From Stenotrophomonas humi (GTDB lineage Bacteria > Pseudomonadota > Gammaproteobacteria > Xanthomonadales > Xanthomonadaceae), in the NCBI RefSeq assembly GCF_001431415.1, contig NZ_LDJI01000026.1:119062-183061 (forward strand): 64,000 bases of DNA. The letters run 5' to 3'. Shown here one piece after another: positions 19,442-28,281 of this stretch (position 1 is the first letter of the stretch; each line of letters begins with the position of its first letter). The notes beneath the pieces are model-generated. The model was not told where the DNA came from and searched no databases. It was given only the letters and a program-made list of their open reading frames with translations. A program made the translations under genes and the position numbers.

Positions 19442-19496
19442 CCCAGTTCAGTGTGTCTTTGAACTGGGGAATTCGGCCAATAGGCATTGGCCTATT
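19442..19496. repeat. Cluster of inverted repeats with alternative pairings
   Basis: CCCAGTTC (19442-19449) pairs with GAACTGGG (19461-19468). Next to it GGCCAAT (19475-19481) pairs with ATTGGCC (19486-19492), while the overlapping AATAGGC (19479-19485) can instead pair with GCCTATT (19490-19496). The block lies in the roughly 640-bp gap between the S9 peptidase start and ssb, nearly 390 bp upstream of the peptidase. No gene is seen elsewhere in this gap. Confidence 0.4.
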
Positions 19497-19644
19497 ACCG
19501 CTCTACCCGGCGGCACTCTTGCTGCCATGCGTACCGTCCCGGAAAGCATCGGCTCTGCAGTCAACACCGGAAGGATCCTGTTCCAACGCATGTCCCCTTG
19601 TGAACCAATTTTCCATCGAGCTTCGCTGGCCCATGCAACCAGGC

Positions 19645-19675
19645 AAAAAAAAGGCCATGCAATGCATGGCCTTTG
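19645..19675 (-). terminator. Rho-independent terminator of ssb
   Basis: On the minus strand AAAGGCCATGCA and TGCATGGCCTTT form a 12-bp stem around one central base (19651-19675), followed by an unbroken U-tract encoded by the A run at 19645-19653. It lies 26 bp beyond the ssb stop. Textbook intrinsic terminator. Confidence 0.9.
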
Positions 19676-19701
19676 GGAAAGCTAAAGAGATCAGGCGCTG
19701 A

Positions 19702-20265
19702 TCAGAACGGAATATCGTCGTCGGCGAAATCGTCCATCGGCGGCGGAGCCGACTGCTGCTGAGCCGGTGCCGGGCGCTGCTGGCGCTGACCGCCGCCGTA
19801 GCCGCCACCCTGGTCCTGATTGCCGTAGCCGCCCTGACCACCCTGGCCGCCGCTCTGCTGGCGCGGAGCCGACTGGCGCTGCGGACGATCACCGCCGAAA
19901 TTGCCGCCACCGCCACCACCGCCGCCTTCACCACGACCGCCGAGCATCTGCATCTCGTTGGCAACGATGTCGGTGGTGTATTTCTCCACGCCGTCCTGGC
20001 CGGTGTACTTGTCGTAGCGCAGTTCGCCTTCGACATAGACCGAGCTGCCCTTGCGCAGGTATTCACCGGCGATCTCACCGAGCTTGCCGAAGAACACCAC
20101 GCGGTGCCATTCCGTACGCTCCTGCTGGTTGCCGTCCTTGTCCTTGCGGACGCTGGTGGTGGCCAGGCTGATGCGGGTGATCGCCATGCCGGCCTGGGTG
20201 TATTTGGTGTCCGGGTCGTTACCGAGGTTGCCGACGAGGATGACTTTATTGATGCCGCGGGCCAT
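19702..20265 (-). CDS. ssb: Single-stranded DNA-binding protein
   Basis: A 187-residue protein that coats single-stranded DNA during replication, repair and recombination. The OB-fold covers about residues 1-105, from [20 protein letters not shown] through [16 protein letters not shown] and [17 protein letters not shown] long Gly/Gln-rich linker (about 110-170) follows. It ends with the acidic tip [10 protein letters not shown], the docking peptide for SSB-binding partners. Length and architecture are normal for gammaproteobacteria. Start ATG 20265 has TAGGAA upstream. A strong intrinsic terminator follows. Confidence 0.98.
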   Translation of the reverse strand: MARGINKVILVGNLGNDPDTKYTQAGMAITRISLATTSVRKDKDGNQQERTEWHRVVFFGKLGEIAGEYLRKGSSVYVEGELRYDKYTGQDGVEKYTTDIVANEMQMLGGRGEGGGGGGGGNFGGDRPQRQSAPRQQSGGQGGQGGYGNQDQGGGYGGGQRQQRPAPAQQQSAPPPMDDFADDDIPF

Positions 20266-20538
20266 AGGGTTCCTACTCTTCCGTTGGGGTCCACCCGCCG
20301 GATGCGGGCAATAGCCATGGGATTATATCGCCCCGGCGGCCGATATCGGCCAACTGCCGCAGCCCTTATGGGCCAAGGCCTTTGCCGCCTCTGGCGGCCT
20401 CGGGGACAACTCCGCCGGCCAGACCTGGTGGCAGCCCAGTGGCGCCATGGCCGGCGACGGGACCGGGGCAGACCTCGCCCATCCCTGCGCGCGGCAGCGC
20501 ATGGCATGATGCCGGCGTCATTCACATTGCCGGTCATG

Positions 20539-21576
20539 ATGTCGATCAAGGGTAAAGCCACCTCACTGGATATCGCGCACATGGCCGGGGTCTCCCAGCC
20601 CACGGTCTCGCGTGCCCTGCGCGGCAGCCCGATGGTCAATGCCGAAACCCGCCAGCGCATCCTGGAGATCGCCCGGCAGCTGAACTACAAGGTGGACAAG
20701 AACGCCTCCAGCCTGCGCTGCCAGCAGTCAGGCACGCTGGCGTTGCTGTTCTTCGAGGACCCGACCCCGGACGATTCACTGATCAACCCGTTCTTCCACT
20801 CGATGCTGGGCTCGATCACCCGCGCCTGCGCACTGCATGGGCACGACCTGCTGGTGTCCTTCCAGCAGCTGTCCAGCGACTGGCACGCCGATTTCGAGGA
20901 CAGCAACAAGGCCGATGGCATCATCCTGCTGGGGTACGGCGACTACCACGAGTCGGTGGAGCGGCTGCAGCGGCTGGTTGAACAGGGCACGCATTTCGTC
21001 CGTTGGGGCGCGGCATTGCCGGGCCAGCCGGGCGTTTCGGTGGGCAGCGACAACTTCCAGGGCGGTTTCGATATCACCGCACATCTGCTTGACCAGGGTT
21101 GTCGGCGCATCGCTTTCCTCGGCCACGCCTCCAGTCACTATCCGGAATTCGAGGAGCGCTATCGCGGCCATGCCGAAGCGCTGCGTGCACGCGGTGTGGA
21201 GGCGCACGCCACCCTGCAGCAGGACGCAATCACCACCGAGGAATCCGGCCATGCCGCATGCCTGGCCCTGCTCGACCGTGGCGAACGCTTTGATGCGGTA
21301 TGCGCAGCCAGCGACCTGATCGCCATCGGTGCGCTGCGGGCGCTGCGCGAACGTGGGCTGCGGGTACCCGACGACGTGCTGGTCACAGGTTTCGACGATA
21401 TTCCACTGGCAGCCTCGGTATCACCCGCACTGACCACGGTGCAGCAGGACACCAAGCAGGCGGGGCAGCTGCTGGTCGAAAAACTGCTCGCACTGATCGC
21501 GCGGGAACCGGTGGAAGGCATCAACATCCCGGTCAAGCTGGTGATGCGCGAGTCTTCGCGGCGCCGTGTTCCCTAG
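20539..21576 (+). CDS. LacI family transcriptional regulator
   Basis: A 345-residue DNA-binding regulator. The N-terminal LacI helix-turn-helix is SLDIAHMAGVSQPTVSRAL (about residues 8-27), with the hinge at ...LNYKVDKNASSLR. A periplasmic-binding-protein-like effector domain follows (GGFDITAHLLDQGCRRIAFL, VTGFDDIPLAASVSPALTTV). The ATG at 20539 or 20536 fits the family N-terminus; no strong ribosome-binding site is visible for either, and the frame is open far upstream. It lies about 1 kb before the maltodextrin genes and is the only LacI-type protein in the window, so it is a candidate for binding the TGCATACGTATTCA elements. That link is inference; its effector is unknown. Confidence 0.92.
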   Translation: MSIKGKATSLDIAHMAGVSQPTVSRALRGSPMVNAETRQRILEIARQLNYKVDKNASSLRCQQSGTLALLFFEDPTPDDSLINPFFHSMLGSITRACALHGHDLLVSFQQLSSDWHADFEDSNKADGIILLGYGDYHESVERLQRLVEQGTHFVRWGAALPGQPGVSVGSDNFQGGFDITAHLLDQGCRRIAFLGHASSHYPEFEERYRGHAEALRARGVEAHATLQQDAITTEESGHAACLALLDRGERFDAVCAASDLIAIGALRALRERGLRVPDDVLVTGFDDIPLAASVSPALTTVQQDTKQAGQLLVEKLLALIAREPVEGINIPVKLVMRESSRRRVP

Positions 21577-21577
21577 G

Positions 21578-21697
21578 CAGCGTTTCAGCCGCGACGCCTG
21601 CATTGCGCGAGCCAGCAGGTTCTGCAATTGCTGCGATTCACCACAGCAGATGGATATCCGGTGTTGCGGCTGAAACCGCGCCTACGCCGGAATCACC
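21578..21697. repeat. Paired intergenic repeats (GCGGCTGAAACCGCGCCTAC type)
   Basis: Right after the LacI-family stop, GTTTCAGCCGCGACGCC (about 21579-21595) is matched in reverse by TTGCGGCTGAAACCGCGCC (about 21664-21682). This belongs to the same family as the copies at 31342-31364 and 41328-41424. Two inverted copies bracket about 70 bp, as in a REP pair. Confidence 0.6.
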
Positions 21698-21708
21698 CTG
21701 GAATCCGC

Positions 21709-22089
21709 TCAGCTGAAATCCTTGAGGATTTCCTGCACACCTGATGGCGAGACCTCAAAGCCCAACGTGGTGCCGGGGTTGACCACCACGCCGTAACCAA
21801 CGGGCACGCGACGCAGCACTTCGAACATCAGCATGCGGATGTCGTGCGGGGCCTGCTGCGAGTTGAAACCCACCCGCGCCATATCGGTGAACACGGCAAC
21901 ATGCAGCACGCCCTGCTTGTCGAACAGCAACGGGTCGAAGCCGCTGCCGTCCGGAGTGACCAGGCTGCCGGTGAGCAACACCACCTCGGACGCCACAAAG
22001 GCCTGCATGAACGCCCTGATCGGCAGTTTTCCTTCCATCGCCGTCTGCAACAGCGTTTCGATGGGAGTCTGCGGAGGAAGCTCGTTCAT
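21709..22089 (-). CDS. SseB family protein
   Basis: A 126-residue cytoplasmic protein resembling the N-terminal domain of SseB (enhanced serine sensitivity protein). Recognisable stretches are FMQAFVASEVVLLTG near residue 30, LLFDKQGVLHVAVFTDMARV, and the ending GYGVVVNPGTTLGFEVSPSG, which resembles the SseB core around the LxxNPG turn. It has no signal peptide or membrane segment. The molecular role of the family is not established. It is convergent with the LacI-family gene and probably a single-gene unit; ATG 22089 lacks a strong ribosome-binding site. Confidence 0.75.
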   Translation of the reverse strand: MNELPPQTPIETLLQTAMEGKLPIRAFMQAFVASEVVLLTGSLVTPDGSGFDPLLFDKQGVLHVAVFTDMARVGFNSQQAPHDIRMLMFEVLRRVPVGYGVVVNPGTTLGFEVSPSGVQEILKDFS

Positions 22090-22481
22090 GTGGGCGCTGG
22101 GGGACTACGATGGGGTGCTGATTGTAACGGTTCGGTTTTTGGCGCGCGTTGTGCATCGAAAAAGCGAAAACAACAGCCAACCCCTCCCCCACCCTGCCCT
22201 CCGCCTTCGGCGCAAGGGAGGGAGTCTGGGGCGGTTTTGCTGATGATCTGAACGATTGGAGCGGCCGGCCCCTTACTTTGCCTGAGGCAAGGCCAGGGTT
22301 GGGTAGGAGTGCTTTCGGCGCAGAACGGAGAGTGGCTGGATTCCCTTCTCCCCTGGGAGAAGGTGGCGCGGAGCGACGGATCAGGGTGCGGGCAACGCCT
22401 CATGCAGATTGTGGTGCAGGGGCTTCGCTCACACCCTCTCCCCAACCCCCTCTCCCGTAAAGGGAGAGGGGCTTTCAGTTC
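22090..22481. repeat. 392-bp gene-free region with degenerate CTCTCCC/GGGAGAG repeats
   Basis: No gene is seen. The region holds three versions of the local short repeat: a variant at about 22182-22225, a CTTCTCCCCTGGGAGAAGG hairpin at about 22347-22366 followed by the GGTGGCGCGGAGCGACGG tail, and a CTCTCCC-GTAA-AGGGAGAG hairpin at about 22449-22471. The last lies just beyond the stop of the leftward alpha-amylase and could act as its terminator. Confidence 0.6.
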
Positions 22482-24197
22482 TCAGTGGGCCAACCGCCGC
22501 GTGCGCGTCTGCTGGTCAGCCACAGCGGCATCCAGCTGTGCCTTCAGTTCGGCCTGCTTCACTTCACCATCCAGTACGAACACCTTGACGCCGTGCGCAG
22601 GCACCTCTGTCTTGAGCGTTCGCTTCACCGTCAACATGCCGCCGTCCAGCGCGTCGCGCCATTGGCCCGATTGCAGGTAACGACTCACCTCAAACGTCTG
22701 CGCGGCATCGCCCTTGTTGAGCAGCACCAGCGCGGTCTGCAACGTATCGCCATGCTGCAACACGCGGAAGAAAACGGCCTCGTTGCCCTGCAGGCGTTCA
22801 TTGACCTGCAACCCACGCTGCAAGGCCGGTGTCGCCTGGCGAAGTTTCGCGATGCGTTGCAGCGGCGCGAAGATCGGGCTCTGTGGTGCTGCGTTCACCC
22901 GCTCCTGGCCGAAGTAGGCACGGTTGCCTGCGTGTTCGGCACGGCTGCGCATGAAGCCGGTTTCCGATCCGTAGTACACAACCGGGATGCCGCGTGCGGT
23001 GAACAACCAGTTGTGTGCGTCGATGAACCCCGTGTCGGTCGCATCCAGCCGCGCCATGTCGTGGTTGTCATAGAAACTCATCAACTCATACGGATTCGCA
23101 TACGGGCCGTTGAGCAGGTGCAGCGGCTCTGACAACGCCTCGAAGCCTTTCTGCTCCTTGCCAAAGCTGGAGGACAGCGCACCGCGCAACGGGAAATCCA
23201 GCACACTGACATTGGCATTGGCCGGCCAGGTGTGCTCGGCGATCTTGCTGGCGTCGTAGTCGAAGGCTTCGCCAAACATGAACATGCCCGGATGCTGCGC
23301 ACGGATGCGCTGCACGAATTCATGCCACCACGGATGCGGCAGCCAGCCGATGGTGTCGATGCGCAGCGCGTCCACGCCCTGCGCAGTCCATTGCAGATAG
23401 GCGCCAACCAGGTAATCCATCACCGCCGGATTGTGTTCGTTGAAATCCGACAACTCGGCCAGGTTGCCGTCGAAGATCGAACCGGTGCTGCCATCAACCG
23501 GGCCGATGTTGTTGTAGAAGGCGTGCAGCGGGTTGTGCTTCGGATCAAGCTTGTCCGGGGCCAGGTTCTGGTGGTCGGCGATCAACGTACCGTCCTTGTC
23601 GAAGATCTGGCCGAACTGCGGCTGCTTGACCGGCATGGTCCAGGCTGGCGAACCGTGGTTGCCGACGATATCCAGCACCACTTTCAGCCCGGCATCGTGC
23701 AGGCCCCGGGTCAGCCCGCCGAAATCCAGATCGGCGCTGGGCAGGTGCTCGTCCAACTTGTAGAAGTTGATGCCCCAGTAGCCGTGGTAACCGGTCTTGC
23801 CACGATCGGTCAGCGTGCTGGTGCAGTTGATCGGCTTGCTGCCGGTAAAGGCTTGATCCGGGTTGTCGACGATGGGCGTGATCCATACCGCACCGAAACC
23901 GAGGTCGCGGATGTAGCTGGCGTTGTCCAGTACGCCCTTGAAGTCACCACCGAGGTAGCCGATGTTGCCGTCAATCTTGTCCGGGCACGGCACCGGGATG
24001 TCGAAGGTGCGGTGCTTGCCGCCCTGGTCGCGATGATCGTTGCCGGTGTCGCCGTTGACGAAGCGATCGGTGACCACGAAGTACACCGCATCACTGGCGA
24101 ACGGCTCGGTGGTACCGATGTAGTCCGGTCGATTGCCGGCCAATGCGGCGCCAGAGAGCAGCGCAAGAGAAACTGCGACAGACAAGCGCATACGCAT
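22482..24197 (-). CDS. Exported GH13 alpha-amylase family protein
   Basis: A 571-residue exported glycoside hydrolase expected to cleave alpha-1,4-glucans or maltodextrins in the periplasm or outside the cell. The signal peptide is MRMRLSVAVSLALLSGAALA. GH13 motifs are all present: KVVLDIVGNHGSP, DALRIDTIGW with the nucleophile Asp, FMFGEAFDYD with the acid/base Glu, and SFYDNHDMARLD with the third carboxylate. A beta-sandwich C-domain ends the protein. Start ATG 24197 shares one base with the stop of the MFS gene (TGATG) and has GGAGGTGA about 5 nt upstream, so the two are translationally coupled. It is the second gene of the leftward malto-operon. Confidence 0.92.
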   Translation of the reverse strand: MRMRLSVAVSLALLSGAALAGNRPDYIGTTEPFASDAVYFVVTDRFVNGDTGNDHRDQGGKHRTFDIPVPCPDKIDGNIGYLGGDFKGVLDNASYIRDLGFGAVWITPIVDNPDQAFTGSKPINCTSTLTDRGKTGYHGYWGINFYKLDEHLPSADLDFGGLTRGLHDAGLKVVLDIVGNHGSPAWTMPVKQPQFGQIFDKDGTLIADHQNLAPDKLDPKHNPLHAFYNNIGPVDGSTGSIFDGNLAELSDFNEHNPAVMDYLVGAYLQWTAQGVDALRIDTIGWLPHPWWHEFVQRIRAQHPGMFMFGEAFDYDASKIAEHTWPANANVSVLDFPLRGALSSSFGKEQKGFEALSEPLHLLNGPYANPYELMSFYDNHDMARLDATDTGFIDAHNWLFTARGIPVVYYGSETGFMRSRAEHAGNRAYFGQERVNAAPQSPIFAPLQRIAKLRQATPALQRGLQVNERLQGNEAVFFRVLQHGDTLQTALVLLNKGDAAQTFEVSRYLQSGQWRDALDGGMLTVKRTLKTEVPAHGVKVFVLDGEVKQAELKAQLDAAVADQQTRTRRLAH

Positions 24198-25678
24198 CAC
24201 ATCACCTCCGATTGCGACGGAACCCGCAGCACGCACACGCCCGCCACGAACAGACTGCAGCCACCCAGCACCAGCACATGCATCGGTACACCACCCAGCC
24301 AGGTGCGCAACGCGAACCCCAGGGCACTGGCCGCGACCAACTGCGGAATCACGATGAAGAAGTTGAAGATGCCCATGTACACGCCCATCTTCGCCGAGGG
24401 CACGCTGTCTGACAGCAGGGCATAGGGCAGTGACAGGATTGATGCCCAGGCAAAGCCCACCCCGACCATCGACAACAGCAGCCACTTTGGATCGTCGATG
24501 AACATCAGCGAGATCAAGCCCAGGCCGCCCAGCCACAAGTTGATCAGGTGACTCCAACGCAGGCCGAGCATGCGCACCATCAGCGGAATCACCAGCGCCG
24601 CCAATGCGGCAAAACCGTTGTACGCACCGAACAGCACACCGACCCAGTTGGCGCCTTCGTTATAGGCCGCTGACTGCGTATCGGTGGAACCGAAGTGCGT
24701 GCCGGCAACCGCTGCGGTGGTGTATATCCACATGGCGAACAGGGCGAACCACGAAAAGAACTGCACCCACGCCAGACGCCGCATGGTTCGCGGCATGGCA
24801 CGCAGGTCCCCGACGATGACGGCAATCATGTGCGTGCCGGGCAGCAACCGCGCCACGCCCAGCAACACACCGTAGGCTGCACACAGTCCGGCGAGCACGT
24901 AGAGCATGCGGTCGCCTTGACGCCACGCGATCAACACCGCCAGCACCATGCCCAGCACCAGCCAAAGCGCGATACGGCTCCCTTCCGGTGGACCTGCGAT
25001 ACGGCCGGGCGCATGTACCGGAGAGGGTTCGGCATCGTCGAATGAAGCGAGCTCGGCCGGCGAATACTCGCGTGTGCTGAACACCGTCCAGGAGATTGCC
25101 GCCAACAGCACCGCCGCACCGAAGTAGAAGGCGTAACGCACCGTGTCCGGCACCTGCCCCGCCGCTGCGGTATTGGCGATGCCGAAGTGGGCCAGGATGT
25201 AGGGCAGGAAGCTGGCGACAATCGCGCCTGTACCGATGAAAAAACTCTGCATCGCGTAGCCACTGGGCCGCTGCCGGGGCGAGAGCTGGTCACCGACAAA
25301 GGCTCGGAAAGGTTCCATCGACACGTTGATCGATGCGTCCAGCACCCACAACGTGCCGGCGGCGATCCACAGCGTTGGCGAATTGGGCATCACCAACAGC
25401 GCAAGCGTGGTCAGCACCGCGCCGATCATGAAGAACGGGCGGCGTCGGCCCCAGCGGGTCCAGGTGCGATCTGACAGATAACCGACCACCGGCTGCACCA
25501 GCAGGCCGGTCAACGGTGCGGCGATCCAGAGTCCCGGCACCTCCTCCATCGAGGCGCCTAGCGTCTCGAAGATGCGGCTTGCGTTGGCGTTCTGCAGTGC
25601 GAAGCCGAACTGGATGCCCAGAAAGCCAAAGCACATGTTCCAGATCTGCCAGAACGACAACTGCGGTTTACTTTTCAT
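24197..25678 (-). CDS. MFS/GPH-type maltodextrin (disaccharide) symporter
   Basis: A 493-residue inner-membrane transporter with about 12 hydrophobic segments. The loop GYLSDRTWTRWGRRRPFFMI is the hallmark of the glycoside-pentoside-hexuronide/SLC45-like sucrose and maltose symporters. In the neighbourhood of an amylase and alpha-glucosidases it is the likely importer of maltose or maltodextrins, comparable to MalY of Caulobacter. ATG 25678 (MKSKPQLSFWQIWNMCFGFL) matches the family start and has a GGAGGGGGG-type ribosome-binding site; the open frame to 26008 is upstream noise. It is divergent from the GH97 gene, with an operator-like palindrome between them. Confidence 0.9.
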   Translation of the reverse strand: MKSKPQLSFWQIWNMCFGFLGIQFGFALQNANASRIFETLGASMEEVPGLWIAAPLTGLLVQPVVGYLSDRTWTRWGRRRPFFMIGAVLTTLALLVMPNSPTLWIAAGTLWVLDASINVSMEPFRAFVGDQLSPRQRPSGYAMQSFFIGTGAIVASFLPYILAHFGIANTAAAGQVPDTVRYAFYFGAAVLLAAISWTVFSTREYSPAELASFDDAEPSPVHAPGRIAGPPEGSRIALWLVLGMVLAVLIAWRQGDRMLYVLAGLCAAYGVLLGVARLLPGTHMIAVIVGDLRAMPRTMRRLAWVQFFSWFALFAMWIYTTAAVAGTHFGSTDTQSAAYNEGANWVGVLFGAYNGFAALAALVIPLMVRMLGLRWSHLINLWLGGLGLISLMFIDDPKWLLLSMVGVGFAWASILSLPYALLSDSVPSAKMGVYMGIFNFFIVIPQLVAASALGFALRTWLGGVPMHVLVLGGCSLFVAGVCVLRVPSQSEVM

Positions 25679-25773
25679 CAAGCGCTTCCCCCCTCCGGGA
25701 ATCACGGATGCGATGTGGATGCGCGGTTGCGCTGGCTCATGGTAGAGGCGCGCCACAGGATGCGCATCGCTGG

Positions 25774-25787
25774 TGCATACGTATTCA
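25774..25787. promoter_or_regulatory. Operator-like element TGCATACGTATTCA (copy 1)
   Basis: A 14-bp near-palindrome centred on TACGTA, located between the divergent MFS transporter (start 25678) and GH97 alpha-glucosidase (start 25872). It is identical to copies at 28132-28145 (reverse orientation) and 33178-33191, both also in front of maltodextrin genes. Size and central CG symmetry fit LacI-family operators. Confidence 0.8.
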
Positions 25788-25871
25788 GTGCCGCAACCAT
25801 CAATGACGCTCTGCACCAACGCAGATAGTGATGGCTGCATTCCGTACCTGTTCCCGGAGTTGATACCCGAC

Positions 25872-27941
25872 ATGGCCCAGCCACGCCCCACTTCCCGCCG
25901 ATTCCGCCCGCAACTCGTCCTGGCCCTGCTGCTGGCCGGCGGATTGCCCGCCGCCCATGCCGCCGATCTTGCGCGCATCAGTTCGCCCGGCGACGTGTTG
26001 ACCGTCACCGTTGAATCCGGGCACGAAGGCCGCCTGTCCTACCGGGTGGAACGCAAGGGCGAAGCGGTGATCGCGCCGTCCCGGCTGGGCCTCCTGCTGG
26101 ACAGCGGCAGGCTGGAACGCAACCTCTCCCTGACCGGCCAGTCGCGCCGCAGCTTCGATGAAACCTGGGAGCAGCCCTGGGGCGAACGTCGCCTCATCCG
26201 CAACCACTACAACGAACTCCGCGCCAGCTTCGCCGAGAAAGCCCCTGCCCCGGGCAAGGACGGCCGCCACTTCGATGTGGTGTTCCGCGTCTACGACGAT
26301 GGCGTCGGCTTCCGCTACGACTTCCCCCGGCAAACGGCCATGCAGCAGGCACCAATCACTGCCGAGCTGACCGAGTTCACCCCGGCCCGCCCGGCCACCG
26401 CCTGGTGGATTCCCGCCTTCGAGTGGAACCGCGAGGAATACCTGTACCACCGCACTCCGCTCAACCAGATCGGCACCGCACAGACGCCGCTGACGCTGCG
26501 CAGCGACAACGGCCTGCACCTCTCCATCCACGAAGCCGCGCTGGTCGACTACGCCGGCATGAACCTGGCCCGCGGCGACGGCGATGTGCTGCGCGCCGCG
26601 CTCACCCCGTCCAGCAACGGCGCACCGGTGGTGCGCACGCTGCCGTTCACTACGCCGTGGCGCACCATCCAGATCGGCGAGAAAGCCGGTGATCTGGTCG
26701 AATCCAGCCTGATCCTCAACCTCAACGAACCCAATGCCATCGGCGATGTCAGCTGGTTCAAGCCGGCCAAGTACGTCGGTGTCTGGTGGTCGCTGCATCT
26801 GGAAACCGAGACCTGGGCGACCGGCCCGAAGCATGGCGCCACCACCGCCAACACGCGTCGCTACATCGATTTCGCCGCCACCAATGGCTTCCGAGGTGTG
26901 CTGGTGGAAGGCTGGAACCCGGGCTGGGACGGCGACTGGTTCGCCAACGGCTGGGGCTTCGACTTCACCCGTGCCACCGACGACTTCGACCTGCCGGCGC
27001 TGGCCCGCTACGGTGCCGACAAGGGCGTGCACCTGATCGGCCACCACGAAACCGCGTGCGCGGTCAGCCACTACGAGCGCCAGCTGCCGGCCGCGCTGGA
27101 TCTGTACGCGCGCAACGGGGTGGATGTGATCAAGACCGGTTATGTCTGCGATGCCGGCGACATCCAGCGGCAGGACACGGTGGATGGCCCGGTGGTGCGC
27201 GAATGGCACGAAGGCCAGTGGATGAGCAACCACAACCTGCGCGTGCTCAAGCAGGCAGCTGCCAAGCACATCGCGATCAACTCGCATGAACCGATCAAGG
27301 ACACCGGCCTGCGCCGCACCTGGCCGAACTGGGTGTCGCGCGAAGGCGCACGCGGCATGGAATTCAACGCCTGGGGCAACCCGCCCAATCCACCGGGCCA
27401 CGAAGCGACACTGGTGTTCACCCGCATGCTGGGCGGGCCGATGGACTACACGCCCGGCATCGTCAGCCTGAAGGGCCGCAACGGCCTGCCATTGCGCAGC
27501 ACCCTGGCCAAGCAGCTGGCGTTGTACGTGGTGCTGTACAGCCCGATCCAGATGGTGGCCGACCTGCCCGAGCACTACGCCGAGCATCCGGACGCGTTCC
27601 AGTTCATCAAGGACGTGGCGGTGGATTGGGAGGAAAGCCACGTACTGAATGGCGAAGTGGGCCAGTACGTCACCCTCGCCCGCAAGGTACGTGGAGGCGA
27701 TGCATGGTTCATCGGCAGCGTTGGCGACGAGCAGCCGCGCAGGCTGGAAGCTTCGCTGTCGTTCCTCGACCCCAAGCGCCGCTATCGCGCCGAAATCTAT
27801 CGCGACGGCGACGGCGCCAACTGGGAAACACAGCCGTTTGCCTTCGTGCGTGAAACCCGCGAGGTCCGCAGTACGGATCAGCTGACATTGCAGTTGGGTG
27901 CCGGCGGCGGTGCCGCGATCCGGTTGGTGCCGTTGGAGTGA
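25872..27941 (+). CDS. GH97 family alpha-glucosidase (SusB-like)
   Basis: A 689-residue exported glycoside hydrolase of family 97, expected to release glucose from maltodextrins in the periplasm. The signal peptide runs to PAAHA|ADL. An N-terminal beta-sandwich (about 30-290) precedes the catalytic barrel. Typical stretches are VEGWNPGWDGDW, LIGHHETACAV, DVIKTGYVCDAGDI, INSHEPIKDTGLRRTWPNW and SREGARGMEFNAWGN; the Glu residues in the last two segments correspond to the catalytic acids of inverting GH97 enzymes such as SusB. ATG 25872 is chosen over upstream starts because it gives the signal peptide. It is transcribed divergently from the sugar symporter under the shared operator. Confidence 0.92.
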   Translation: MAQPRPTSRRFRPQLVLALLLAGGLPAAHAADLARISSPGDVLTVTVESGHEGRLSYRVERKGEAVIAPSRLGLLLDSGRLERNLSLTGQSRRSFDETWEQPWGERRLIRNHYNELRASFAEKAPAPGKDGRHFDVVFRVYDDGVGFRYDFPRQTAMQQAPITAELTEFTPARPATAWWIPAFEWNREEYLYHRTPLNQIGTAQTPLTLRSDNGLHLSIHEAALVDYAGMNLARGDGDVLRAALTPSSNGAPVVRTLPFTTPWRTIQIGEKAGDLVESSLILNLNEPNAIGDVSWFKPAKYVGVWWSLHLETETWATGPKHGATTANTRRYIDFAATNGFRGVLVEGWNPGWDGDWFANGWGFDFTRATDDFDLPALARYGADKGVHLIGHHETACAVSHYERQLPAALDLYARNGVDVIKTGYVCDAGDIQRQDTVDGPVVREWHEGQWMSNHNLRVLKQAAAKHIAINSHEPIKDTGLRRTWPNWVSREGARGMEFNAWGNPPNPPGHEATLVFTRMLGGPMDYTPGIVSLKGRNGLPLRSTLAKQLALYVVLYSPIQMVADLPEHYAEHPDAFQFIKDVAVDWEESHVLNGEVGQYVTLARKVRGGDAWFIGSVGDEQPRRLEASLSFLDPKRRYRAEIYRDGDGANWETQPFAFVRETREVRSTDQLTLQLGAGGGAAIRLVPLE

Positions 27942-28131
27942 GACGGCCCCCGCGTCGTTCGCCATGCAGGCAGCGATCCAGCGCAGCGCCAGGCTCGCCG
28001 GCAGAGCGTCATTCCCAGCATCGCCAGATGACGATCTGGACTGACGACTTGACCGCTCCGAAACACGGCCCGGCCCTTCCTGATCACACCGGAAGCGGTT
28101 TCAGTACGTAATGCACCACCGCAGAACGCAT

Positions 28132-28145
28132 TGAATACGTATGCA
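28132..28145. promoter_or_regulatory. Operator-like element TGAATACGTATGCA (copy 2)
   Basis: Exact reverse complement of the element at 25774 and 33178, 136 bp upstream of the TonB-dependent receptor start. A second, weaker TACGTA core lies at 28105-28110, 31 bp (three helical turns) away, in the sequence CAGTACGTAATGCA. The remaining intergenic sequence 27942-28281 (340 bp) holds the receptor leader and a strong GGGAGGGGAGA ribosome-binding site, and no gene. Confidence 0.8.
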
Positions 28146-28281
28146 GGCCGACGCCGCAGCGTTGCCCGCTGATTACCATGCAAGACATGTCGCAATCAGC
28201 CGCACACACCGGCGACAGGTGCCCGGATATCACATGGCACGCACAAAAAAATAATCCGACGACATTACCTGGGAGGGGAGA

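Noticed and set aside
21573..21578. CCTAGG at the end of the LacI-family gene as another copy of the PHB-locus operator
   Set aside because: Only six bases match, it overlaps the stop codon and no promoter follows it; it lacks the ACCTAGGT core.
25800..27965. 721-codon minus-strand open frame opposite the GH97 gene
   Set aside because: Shadow of a complete GH97 enzyme with all catalytic motifs; it has no ribosome-binding site.
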